Source: Clostridia bacterium
Lineage (GTDB): Bacteria; Bacillota; Clostridia; Oscillospirales; Acutalibacteraceae
Direction: 5' to 3'
Length of the DNA: 64,000 nt
Assembly: GCA_017550625.1 (NCBI GenBank)
Contig: JAFZOL010000025.1
Coordinates: 97,679 to 161,678, forward strand
Of the stretch, positions 20,544 through 29,000 are shown one piece after another. Position numbers and translations under genes: made by a program. Within the stretch, counting starts at the first letter, position 1, and every line of letters starts with the position of its first letter. Under the pieces are notes generated by a model. It was not told the DNA's origin. It did not search any database and saw nothing but the letters and a program-made list of their open reading frames with translations.

Positions 20544-20578
20544 CTTTTTGGCTATATTGAAATAGCCAAAAGGAGTAT
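20539..20578. promoter_or_regulatory. Long palindromic operator between pyridoxamine kinase and MocR regulator
   Basis: Two 17-bp arms (20539-20555, ATACTCTTTTTGGCTAT; 20562-20578) are inverted copies with one mismatch, separated by 6 bp. The palindrome lies centrally between the divergent genes and covers the -10 box of the regulator promoter. The most likely ligand is the MocR protein. Confidence 0.7.
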
Positions 20579-20609
20579 TTTTTATAAGACCAGTTTGGAG
20601 GCGGTCGGC

Positions 20610-21695
20610 ATGGCGAAGGCCACAGAGAGTCTCAAACGCAAGCCCCTGTATCTGACGCTCTATGAGAAGCTCAGGGAGGAGATCACGGCGGGCGTGTACC
20701 CCTACGGCACGCGGCTGCCGTCGAAACGGCAGCTCGCGGCCTCGACGGGCGCGAGCCTCGTGACCGTGGAGCACGCTTTGGAGCTGCTCGCTGACGAGGG
20801 ATATATCGAAGCAAGAGCAAGGAGCGGGAATTACGTCTCTTACACCGAGGGGCGCGTTTTCGACGCGCCTGTCAGTGCGGCGGCTCCCCTGTCCCCCGCG
20901 CCGGCCGCCGACCCGGAGGCGTTTTCGTTTTCGCTGATGGCGAAGACCATGCGGCGGGTGCTCGCCGACCGGGGTGAGGCGATCCTGGTAAAAAGCCCGA
21001 ACGAGGGGCTGCCGGAGCTGAGAAACGCAATCTGCCGGTATCTCGCGCGCAGCCGCGGTGTGCACGTGGAGCCGGAGCAGATCTGGATCGGGTCGGGGGC
21101 GGAATACCTTTACGCCCTGCTGGTGGCGGCGCTGGGACGCGAGCGCGTGTACGCGATCGAATCGCCGTCGTATGAAAAGATCGAGGCTGTTTACCGGGCC
21201 GTGGGCGTGCCGCTCAGGCTCCTGCCGCTCGGGCCGCACGGGGTGGACAGCGCCGCGCTCACCGCGACGGACGCGGACATTCTGCACATCACGCCCTACC
21301 GCTCGTTCCCTTCGGGCGTGACGGCGACCGCTTCAAAGCGCGCGGAATACTTGAGGTGGGCCGCCGGCGGGCGGATGCTGATCGAGGACGACGCCGAGAG
21401 CGAGCTGAGCCTCGCCTCGAAGCCAGAGGAGACGCTGTTCGCGCGCGCGGAGAACGGGAACGTCATTTACCTCAACACGTTCTCGCGCTCGGTGGCGCCG
21501 GCGCTGCGCATGGGCTACGCCGTGCTGCCGAAAACACTTTTGCCCCGCTTTCGCGAGCGGGTGGGGTTTTTCTCGTGCACGGTGCCGACCTTCGAGCAGA
21601 TGGTGCTGGCCGCCCTGCTCGACAACGGCGACTTCGAGCGGCAGCTCAACAGACGGCGCCGCCGCATGAAAAAAGCGCTTGACAATAACGGCTGA
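20610..21695 (+). CDS. MocR/PdxR-like regulator with altered PLP site
   Basis: An N-terminal GntR winged helix (about 8-75, with GTRLPSKRQLAASTGASLVTVEHAL) is joined to a fold-type I aminotransferase-like domain (about 100-361). In PdxR-type regulators this domain binds PLP, and the protein switches B6 synthesis or salvage genes. Here the segment that should read TFSK carries Arg (NTFSRSVAPALR), so the Schiff-base lysine is missing, and the usual EDDYDSE reads EDDAESE. The protein is also shorter than typical members (361 residues against about 450-500). The start ATG 20610 has GGAGG eight bases upstream. Its neighbour is the divergent pyridoxamine kinase. Confidence 0.88.
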   Translation: MAKATESLKRKPLYLTLYEKLREEITAGVYPYGTRLPSKRQLAASTGASLVTVEHALELLADEGYIEARARSGNYVSYTEGRVFDAPVSAAAPLSPAPAADPEAFSFSLMAKTMRRVLADRGEAILVKSPNEGLPELRNAICRYLARSRGVHVEPEQIWIGSGAEYLYALLVAALGRERVYAIESPSYEKIEAVYRAVGVPLRLLPLGPHGVDSAALTATDADILHITPYRSFPSGVTATASKRAEYLRWAAGGRMLIEDDAESELSLASKPEETLFARAENGNVIYLNTFSRSVAPALRMGYAVLPKTLLPRFRERVGFFSCTVPTFEQMVLAALLDNGDFERQLNRRRRRMKKALDNNG

Positions 21696-21707
21696 AAGAA
21701 GTATAAT
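21679..21707 (+). promoter_or_regulatory. Consensus promoter of the TSCPD-ohrR operon
   Basis: Perfect TTGACA (21679-21684) and TATAAT (21702-21707) are spaced 17 bp apart. The promoter lies inside the 3' end of the MocR regulator gene, whose stop codon is at 21693-21695. Confidence 0.92.
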
Positions 21708-21725
21708 CCGATTGTATCGGTTGTA

Positions 21726-21740
21726 TACAATTTAATTGTT
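21726..21740 (+). promoter_or_regulatory. OhrR operator
   Basis: TACAATTTAATTGTT is a near-perfect inverted repeat matching the Bacillus OhrR box TACAATT-N-AATTGTA. It lies about 12 bp downstream of the predicted transcription start, preceded by TTGTA half-sites from 21712. The operon encodes an OhrR, so autorepression is expected. Confidence 0.75.
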
Positions 21741-21770
21741 TGAACGGACGAGAAAAGAAAGGAAAAACGT

Positions 21771-22031
21771 ATGCATTATTCTTACAAGACCAGCATGGTC
21801 TGCTCGCAGCAGATCGATTTCGACCTGAACGGGAACGTGGTGACGAACGTGGTGTTCTACGGCGGCTGCCCCGGCAACCTGAAGGCCATCCCAAAGCTCA
21901 TCGACGGCTGGACCGTGGAACAAATCGAAGAAAAGCTGCGCGGCAACACCTGCGGCAGACGCCCCACCTCGTGCGCGGACCAGCTTGCCGTTGCCGTGCG
22001 CGCGGCGCTGAACGATTCACAGAAAGCATGA
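21771..22031 (+). CDS. TSCPD-domain protein (TIGR03905 type)
   Basis: An 86-residue protein of the TSCPD family, related to the C-terminal Cys-rich domain of B12-dependent ribonucleotide reductases. The FYGGCPGNLKAIPKL block and the eponymous motif, here TSCADQLA near residue 66, are present, with Cys at about 11, 33, 61 and 68. The function of the free-standing protein is not established. Its stop codon overlaps the start of ohrR, and the operon starts at a promoter with an OhrR operator, which links it to organic-peroxide stress by inference. Confidence 0.88.
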   Translation: MHYSYKTSMVCSQQIDFDLNGNVVTNVVFYGGCPGNLKAIPKLIDGWTVEQIEEKLRGNTCGRRPTSCADQLAVAVRAALNDSQKA

Positions 22032-22459
22032 TGGAAGACCTGGAACAACTGAAGCTCAAGAACCAGCTCTGCTTCCCTCTTTACGCGTGCGCCAAAGAGG
22101 TGGTGCGCCGCTACCGGCCGTTTCTCGACGAGCTGGACCTGACCTATACGCAGTATATCGTGATGCTGGTGCTGTGGGAGGAGAACGAGAAAAGCGTGCA
22201 CGACCTCGGCGAGCGGCTCTTTCTCGATTCCGGCACGCTGACGCCCGTGCTCAAAAGCCTGGAGGCGAAAGGGTACCTCACCCGCAGGCGCAGCAAGGCC
22301 GACGAGCGAGTGCTGCTGGTGGCGCTGACCGACGAAGGGCAGGCCCTCAAAGAAAGCGCGGCCGAGATCCCGAAAAAGATGTCGGCCTGCGTGGCGCTCG
22401 AGCCGCAGGAGGCGGCGACGCTGTATTCGCTGCTCTATAAGATGCTCGGGCAGTTCTGA
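22028..22459 (+). CDS. ohrR: OhrR-type MarR-family organic-peroxide sensor/repressor
   Basis: A 143-residue winged-helix repressor. Counting from ATG 22028, the peroxide-sensing cysteine falls at position 15 (LKNQLCFPLY), with Tyr29 and Tyr40 at the positions that hydrogen-bond it in Bacillus OhrR. The DNA-binding part contains LFLDSGTLTPVLKSLEAKG and a wing with KADERV. Oxidation of Cys15 by organic hydroperoxides should release DNA. No ohr peroxidase gene is in the window; the only co-transcribed partner is the TSCPD protein. The start overlaps the TSCPD stop (ATGATG). Confidence 0.92.
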   Translation: MMEDLEQLKLKNQLCFPLYACAKEVVRRYRPFLDELDLTYTQYIVMLVLWEENEKSVHDLGERLFLDSGTLTPVLKSLEAKGYLTRRRSKADERVLLVALTDEGQALKESAAEIPKKMSACVALEPQEAATLYSLLYKMLGQF

Positions 22460-22477
22460 GCGGAATAAACACGACAA

Positions 22478-22509
22478 AACGCCCCCGATCGCTCGGGGGC
22501 GTTTTTTTT
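22478..22509 (+). terminator. Terminator after ohrR
   Basis: A perfect G+C-rich hairpin at 22481-22500 is followed by eight T residues. Its opposite face has a short A/T tail and may also serve the convergent TetR gene. Confidence 0.88.
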
Positions 22510-22517
22510 GGATCGGG

Positions 22518-23111
22518 TTATGAAAGAGAGCGGATCTCTTCGGGACAGGACGCAAGGTAGAACTCGGTCAGGAGCTTCGCGCAGTCTTCGGCGGAGAGGT
22601 CGAGCTCGCCGCTGAACCAGCGCAGGATCACGTTTTCATACGCGCCGAGCGTGTAGAGCAGGAAGAGCTTGACGCGCGTGTTGCTCTCGCCCGTGAACAG
22701 TGCGTCCACGACGGGCGCGCAGCGGTTTTCGACGTAGCTGATGATCCTGCCGACGAAGGTCTCGCCCTGGTTCGAGCCCGCGAACAGGGCGTAATAGGTC
22801 TTGTTCTCGGCGAGGAACTCCATGCCCGCCATCACGGCGGCGGTCGGGTCCTTGATGATGGTCTCGATGCCGACTTCGCCGATGGCCTTGTCCATGGTCT
22901 CCATAATGTTGTTCTGGATCGCGTTATAGAGGTCGTAGACGTCGAGATAATGCGCGTAGAACGTGCCGCGGGAGATGTTCGCCCGCTCAACGATATCCGT
23001 GACCGTGATCTTATGCAGATCCTTTTCGTGCAGCAGCTCGCCGAACGCCTGCTTGATCATGTGGCGCGAGCGCGCGGCGTTGCGGTGCCCGGATTTCTTG
23101 ATGCCTGCCAT
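22518..23111 (-). CDS. TetR/AcrR-family transcriptional regulator
   Basis: A 197-residue one-component repressor. The N-terminal helix-turn-helix covers about residues 15-60 (KITVTDIVERANISRGTFYAHY). The helical ligand domain follows and belongs to the TetR C-terminal type seen in clostridial regulators (FYLASCPEEIRSLS end). It is the last gene of a three-gene unit (aminotransferase, aldolase, regulator), 9 bp behind the aldolase, so it most likely controls that unit and perhaps the divergent acid reductase. Confidence 0.9.
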   Translation of the reverse strand: MAGIKKSGHRNAARSRHMIKQAFGELLHEKDLHKITVTDIVERANISRGTFYAHYLDVYDLYNAIQNNIMETMDKAIGEVGIETIIKDPTAAVMAGMEFLAENKTYYALFAGSNQGETFVGRIISYVENRCAPVVDALFTGESNTRVKLFLLYTLGAYENVILRWFSGELDLSAEDCAKLLTEFYLASCPEEIRSLS

Positions 23112-23120
23112 GCGGGAGCC

Positions 23121-24335
23121 TCACTTCTTTTTGGAATACTTCGCCTTGTAGATGACGCGCATCAAAACGCTTTCGAACGTGTTGATGCAGGCCTTGCCCC
23201 TGCCGTAGAGGTCGGCCGCCACGAAGGCCTTGGCGCCCTTTTCGGTGACGAGGCGCACGGCCTCGGCCTCTTCGCGGTCGCTGCCGACGCACACCGCGCC
23301 GTTGTGGTCGAGCAGAACGGCGTCGCGGCGTTTGAGCTTTTTGATGACCGTTTTCGAGGTCTTCAGGGCGTTTTCGGGGTCGTAGACCGCGTTTTTCAGC
23401 GTGAAGCCCACGATCTGCGCGAAGTCGTCGAGGAACGGGCGCACCGTTTTGCCCATCTTCGAGATCGAGAGCGTGGCCTCGTCCTTCGAGTGGATGATGG
23501 CGTTCACGTCGGCGCGCTTTTTATAGATCTCGGCGTGCAGCACCGCCGTGTCGGGCAGGGGGGCGTCGGGATCGATCGGCAGGCCGGAGCCGAGGTCGAT
23601 CATGAGCGACTCGCCGGTCTCGGCGTTCGTCATCTCAAGGGCGCCGAACGCGCGCACGCTCTCGTAGGGCGTGAGCTCCACGGCGCTCGTGCGGTCGGTC
23701 AGGCGAAGAGCGATATAGTCGGAAATGGAGCGGAAGGTATCGGCCGTTTTGCCCGAAACCTCGGTGAAGCGCGCGAACACGCGCTCTTTGCACACCTTTT
23801 CGAGCTCGTTGGCGACTCTGAACGCGTCGTCGTAGTCCGTGCCCATGCACAGCGCGCCGTGATGCAGCATCAAAGCGGCCTTGGAGTCGGAGCGCAAGAT
23901 CGCCTCGACCACGCCTTTTCTGAGCTTTTTGGTGCCGGGCAGGCCGTAGGCCGCCACGGGCACGTTGTCGCCCAGCACTTCGGCGCTCTCGCCCTCGATG
24001 CCGTTCACGTCCATGCCCGAAAGCCCCTGGATCGAGGCGTAGGTCTGGTGCGTGTGGATCACGAAGTTGACGTTTTCGCGCAGCTGATAGCACATCGCGT
24101 GGATGCCCTTCTCGGACGAGGGTTTGATCTCGCCCTCGTAAGAGAGGTCGGCGATGTTCACGGTCACGATATCGTCGGGCGTGAGGGAGAGATAGTCCCT
24201 GCCGCTGGGGGTGATCACGAACTGCGTGTCGGAGATGCGGCACGAGACGTTGCCCCAGGTGCGCTGGATGAGCCCCTCTTTGACGAGCTCTTTGCCGGCG
24301 CGCACGACGGTCTCTTTAGCAAGTAAAACGTCCAT
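23121..24335 (-). CDS. Tandem class II aldolase/adducin-family protein
   Basis: A 404-residue protein made of two class II aldolase (AraD/FucA/adducin) domains, about 1-205 and 212-400. The first keeps the metal-site elements IHTHQTYA near residue 92 and LHHGALCMG near 157, plus the NVSCRISDTQFVITPSG opening. In the second, the H-x-H is reduced to IIHSKDEA, while LLDHNGAVCVGSD aligns with the third metal region. So the second half is probably non-catalytic or structural. Members cleave or form C-C bonds in sugar phosphates or related hydroxy-carbonyls; the substrate is unknown. Its start overlaps the aminotransferase stop (TAATG), indicating coupling. Confidence 0.85.
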   Translation of the reverse strand: MDVLLAKETVVRAGKELVKEGLIQRTWGNVSCRISDTQFVITPSGRDYLSLTPDDIVTVNIADLSYEGEIKPSSEKGIHAMCYQLRENVNFVIHTHQTYASIQGLSGMDVNGIEGESAEVLGDNVPVAAYGLPGTKKLRKGVVEAILRSDSKAALMLHHGALCMGTDYDDAFRVANELEKVCKERVFARFTEVSGKTADTFRSISDYIALRLTDRTSAVELTPYESVRAFGALEMTNAETGESLMIDLGSGLPIDPDAPLPDTAVLHAEIYKKRADVNAIIHSKDEATLSISKMGKTVRPFLDDFAQIVGFTLKNAVYDPENALKTSKTVIKKLKRRDAVLLDHNGAVCVGSDREEAEAVRLVTEKGAKAFVAADLYGRGKACINTFESVLMRVIYKAKYSKKK

Positions 24336-25816
24336 TATTCAGATTCCTTTACGGCGATGTTCGCAAACACGCGGTCGAACGCGGCGAGCGCCTCGTCGAT
24401 CTCTTTTTCGGTGTAAGCGGCGGAGGTATAAAGGCGGGAACCGGCGAGCGTGACAAGGCCCTCGGCCATGTAGGCCGCGCCCATGTGGGTCATCTCGGTC
24501 TTGCGCACGTTGGTCTCGGACAGGACCGACGGGATCGTCCACGGCTTCTTCCAGTTGATGGAGAACGCGAGGGTGCCCACGGTCTCGAGGTGGCAGATGG
24601 AGCCCTGGTTGAACGCCACGAAGGGCAGATGGCGGCGCTCAATGATCTCGTTGAGGCCCTTGGTGATGCGGTCGCCCATCTGACCCGCCTTGACGCAGGC
24701 ATTCTGACGGTCGATCTCTTCAAGGGTGTAATAGCCCGCGGCACAGGACAGGGGGTTCGCGGACAGCGTGCCGCCGCAGAACGCCTTTTTCACCTTCACG
24801 CCGCCGTCGAGGCCGGCGCCGAGATACTTCATGTATTCCTTCTTGCCGCCGACGCCGCCCGCGCCCGGGTAGCCGCCCGCGATGACCTTGCCGAAGACGG
24901 TAAGGTCGGGCGAGCAGTTGAAATAGCCCTGCGCGCCGCTCATGCCGATGCGGAAGCCGGTGACGACCTCGTCGAAGATGAGAAGGGCGCCGTATTTGCG
25001 GCAGAGGCGTTCCACGCCCTTGCAGAAGTTTTTATCCACGGGACGGGAGCCGGACTCGGGGCCGATGGCCTCGAGGAACACGGCAGCCGTGCCGCCGCGG
25101 AACTGGTTGAGACGGAGCACGCGCTCGAGGGCGTCGAGATCGCCCGGGAAGAATTCCTGCGTGTCGCGCATGAGACGCATCGGCACGCCGTGCGCCTGCG
25201 TGAACTTGGTGCCGGGGATGCGGATGCCGTAGCCGAGCTGGTCGGACCAGCCGTGATAGGCGCCGCCCATCTTGACGATGTTGCGGTTCTTGGTGGCAAG
25301 GCGCGCGATGCGGCAGGCCAGCATGCAGCCTTCGGTGCCGGACTGCAGCATGCGGAACATATCGACCGCGGGCATGGAGTCGGCGATCTTTTTCGCGAGC
25401 TTATACTCGAACTCGTGGAACAGGCCGGTGGACGGGCCGCAGGTGTTGAGCAGGTCGATCACCTGTTCGCGCACCTCGGGCGGGTTGGAGCCGAGCACCG
25501 TGGGGCCGCCCGCCTGCAGGAAGTCGAAATAGCGGTTGCCGTCGATATCCTCAAGATAGCAGCCTTCGGCCTTCGTGAAGACCAGCGGGAAGGGATAGTT
25601 GAACGCGAGGTTGTGCTGCACGCCGCCGGGGATGATCGTTTTGGCCTCTTCGATCATCGCCTTGCTCTTCAGGCACTTTTTGTTGAAATACTCGGCCTCG
25701 TAATTGGCGAGCGCCTCGTCGGAGATCGTGTAAATGGGTTTCTTGATCAACTCATCCAGCTGCCGGTTGACCTTCGCGGCGTCCGGATATTCGGAGATCG
25801 CAAATCTGGTGTCCAT
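24335..25816 (-). CDS. Class III aminotransferase (glutamate-1-semialdehyde mutase-like)
   Basis: A PLP-dependent fold-type I enzyme of 493 residues. It shows the GSAM-like entry YLEDIDGNRYFDFLQAGG, GAYHGWSDQL near residue 190, IFDEVVTGFRIG near 285 and the PLP lysine in TVFGKVIAGGYPGAGG near 308. It may transaminate an aldehyde or keto group or shift an amino group. It is not part of a haem locus: its neighbours are an aldolase, a TetR regulator and a divergent acid-to-alcohol reductase. The start is ATG 25814-25816 with AAGGAGG upstream; the earlier in-frame ATG precedes that site. Confidence 0.9.
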   Translation of the reverse strand: MDTRFAISEYPDAAKVNRQLDELIKKPIYTISDEALANYEAEYFNKKCLKSKAMIEEAKTIIPGGVQHNLAFNYPFPLVFTKAEGCYLEDIDGNRYFDFLQAGGPTVLGSNPPEVREQVIDLLNTCGPSTGLFHEFEYKLAKKIADSMPAVDMFRMLQSGTEGCMLACRIARLATKNRNIVKMGGAYHGWSDQLGYGIRIPGTKFTQAHGVPMRLMRDTQEFFPGDLDALERVLRLNQFRGGTAAVFLEAIGPESGSRPVDKNFCKGVERLCRKYGALLIFDEVVTGFRIGMSGAQGYFNCSPDLTVFGKVIAGGYPGAGGVGGKKEYMKYLGAGLDGGVKVKKAFCGGTLSANPLSCAAGYYTLEEIDRQNACVKAGQMGDRITKGLNEIIERRHLPFVAFNQGSICHLETVGTLAFSINWKKPWTIPSVLSETNVRKTEMTHMGAAYMAEGLVTLAGSRLYTSAAYTEKEIDEALAAFDRVFANIAVKESE

Positions 25817-25852
25817 GGGAATCTGCCTCCTTGTCATTATTATACAGATAAC

Positions 25853-25881
25853 ATTCTATCATACGCCCCCCGCGAAAACAA
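25853..25881 (-). promoter_or_regulatory. Promoter of the aminotransferase-aldolase-TetR operon
   Basis: On the - strand TTGTTT (25876-25881) and TAGAAT (25853-25858) are 17 bp apart, in the context ATGATAGAAT. The divergent promoter has the identical -10 context. Confidence 0.6.
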
Positions 25882-25961
25882 GTACAAATATGTGAATTTT
25901 TGTTTAAAGAGCCCCGCCCCCGGCGCACAAAAAACAAGGTCAATATTGGTCAAAATTTATC

Positions 25962-25990
25962 TTGCATTTAATACTATATTATGATAGAAT
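25962..25990 (+). promoter_or_regulatory. Promoter of the acid-to-alcohol reductase operon
   Basis: TTGCAT (25962-25967) and TAGAAT (25985-25990) have a 17-bp spacer. The segment ATGATAGAAT (25981-25990) is an exact inverted copy of 25853-25862, suggesting co-regulation of the divergent units. Confidence 0.7.
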
Positions 25991-26025
25991 AAAATGACTT
26001 TGTGTTTCTGTACGGAGGGCTTATA

Positions 26026-29000
26026 ATGCCGCAAAACAACATGACGGAGATCCGCAATTTCAAGCACCTGACGGACTATTGCGCCGAAAAATGGGGCGAC
26101 GTCCATTTCATGGAGTATAAGACCGCGGCGGGCGTGGAGGCGAAGACCTACACCGACCTCAAGGCGGCGGCGGATTCCGTTTCGCTCTATCTCGAAAGAC
26201 AGGGGCTTGCCGGAGCGCACGTGGCGCTCATCGGCGGCGCCTCGTTCAAATGGGTGGCCGCGTTCATGGGCATCGTGAACTCCGGCAGCGTGGCCGTGCC
26301 CCTCGCCCCCGCGGAAACCGACGAAATGAACACAAAGCTCATCGATTTCTCAGATTCCGTCGTTTTCATTTTTGACGAAAAACACCGCCCGCTCTTCGAC
26401 CGCGTGCGCCGCGACGTGCCGAGCGTGAAGACGTTCATTTCGATCGACGACACCGGCGACGACGAGGTATTAAACATCTCGGACGTGATGGCGGACAACA
26501 TCGGCATCTATAAAAAAGAGCCCGATCCGGACGAGCTGTGCGCGATCATGTTCACCTCGGGCACCACGGGCTTTCCGAAGGGCGTGATGCTCACGCACCG
26601 CAACTTTATCTCCACAGGCGTTTACGTGCACGATTCGTATCCCACGCCCCGCATGCTCGGGGTGCTCCCCTATCACCACGCGTTCGGCCTGACCGGCAAC
26701 GTGACGAAGATCATGGTGTACGGCAGAACGCTGTGCCTGTGCGACAACCTGCAGAACGTGTTCGCCGATTTTCAGCTCTATAAGCCCAACGGCATGCTCG
26801 CCGTGCCGCAGATGATCAAATTCATGATGAACGCGGGCTTTCAGTTCGCGAAGTCGAAAGAGGGCGTGATGACCGAGCAGGAGGCGTTCAAGGCCTTTTT
26901 CGGCGGCGCGTTCACCACGATCTCGTCGGGCTCCGCGCCCCTTGACCGCGACCTCAACGACCGCTACAACGCCACCGGCATCGGCGTTTACAACGGCTAC
27001 GGCATGACCGAGTGCGCGCCCATCGTATCGAACAACGTGGGCGAGTTTTATAAAGCCGGGTCCGTGGGCAAGCCCATCCCCTGCATGCAGGTGCGCATCG
27101 ACGACGGCGAGATCCAGCTCAAGGGCCCGAACGTGATGAAGGGCTATTACAAGAATCCCGAGGCCACGAAAGAGGCCTTTACCGAGGACGGGTGGCTCAA
27201 ATCCGGCGACGTGGGCTACCTCGACGAGGACGGGTATCTGTTCATCACGGGCAGAAAGAAGAACCTCATCCTGCTCGACAACGGCGAGAACGTGTCGGCG
27301 GAGTTTCTGGAGGAAAAGCTCACACGCGAGGGGCTCGTGAAAGAGTGCGTCTGCTACGGCGAGAACGGCGCGATCTACGCCGAAATCTATCCGAATAAGG
27401 ATTTCGCCGCCGCCAAGGGCATCACCGATATCGAGGGCTACATGCCCACCCTGCTCGGCAAGGTCAACCGCAAGCTCGCCATGCACCAGCAGATCCGCGG
27501 CTTCGTGCTGCGCGACCGCCCGTTCGAGCGGACCGCCTCGCAGAAGATCAAACGCGGCCTGCCGCACGGCAAAATAAACAAAGAGATCGTGCTGCCCGCG
27601 GGGCCCTTCGAAGAGCGCGTGTTCCAGGCGACGAGAGAGATTTTGGGCATCCGGGAGCTGTCGATGAGCGACAACGTGTTCACCGTGGGCGCGAACTCCC
27701 TGAACGCGGTGGAGCTCGCCGTGGCCCTCGGCGTGAAGCCGCAGACCGTGTACGACTTCCCGTTCCTCACGTCCCTCGCGCAGCAGCTTGAAAAGGAATC
27801 GCAGCAGGACGAGACCCGTGTGCCGGGCATCAACGACCTGATCGCCGAGACCGAGGGCAAAGACGAAATAACGCACGAGGTGAAGAACGTGCTGCTGACC
27901 GGCGCCACGGGCTTCCTCGGCGTGCATATCCTCAAAAACCTCATCGACGCGGGCAAGACCGTATATTGCCTCGTGCGCGACGAAAAGCGCCTCACCGCCG
28001 CCTTAAAGTATTATTTCGGCGATTTCACGAGCGAGCGCATCGTGCCGGTGCGCGGCAACATCGAAGAAGAACGGCTCGGGCTCTTCCCCGCCACTTACAA
28101 TAAACTCGTCACCGAGATCGACACGGTGTTCCACACCGCGGCGAACGTGCACCACGCGGGCGACTACCGCGAGCTCAAGCGCACGAACGTGACGGGCACC
28201 GAAAACGTGATCGCCTTCTGCGAGGCCGCGGGCGCGGTGCTCGAGCATACGTCCACGGTGTCGGTGCACGGCTCGGCCACCGTGATCGAGCGCACCGAAA
28301 AAGCCGTGTTCGACGAGCACATCCTCGACATCGGCCAGCACTATACCGACAACGTGTATATCCACTCCAAATACTGCGCGGAGGAGCAGGTGCTGCTCGC
28401 GCGCAAGCGGGGGCTCAGGACCAATATCTTCAGGATCGGCAACCTCACGTGGCGCACGACGGACGGAAAGTTCCAGCGCAACGCCGCCGACAACGGCTTT
28501 TTGCACAGGCTGCACGCGATTTTGAAGCTCGGGATCTATCACGAGAATTTCGAGAAGTATCCGATGGACCTCACCGCCGTGGACGAGTGCGCGAACGCCT
28601 ATGTCAAGCTCGCGCTGGGCGGCGGCGAGAACCGCATCTGGCATATGTTCAACGACAACTTCCTCGACGTGCGCGACCTGTTCGACAGGCTCGGCCGCCC
28701 GTGGAAGTTCGCCTCGACCCTTGAGGCGATCGAGCGTATGAACGCCAACACCGACGACCGCGACCTGCAGGTATACATGTTCTATATGCTGATCTCCGGC
28801 AGAAGCGCCGAGGTCAAGATGGTGAACGGCGAAACGAAAGCGCGGCTCGAAAAGCTCGGCTTCAAATGGAGCGAGCCCGACCGCGGGTATCTCACCGTGA
28901 GCGCCGACGGCGGGCCGGGGCGCTGCCTCGACTTTACGCCGACGGCCCTGAAAAAGCCCGTGCGCACCCCGCACGTGACACCGATCGGCAAGCTGACGCT

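Noticed and set aside
25961..26025. N-terminal extension of the acid reductase from 26002
   Set aside because: The extra eight codons span the GGAGG Shine-Dalgarno of ATG 26026.
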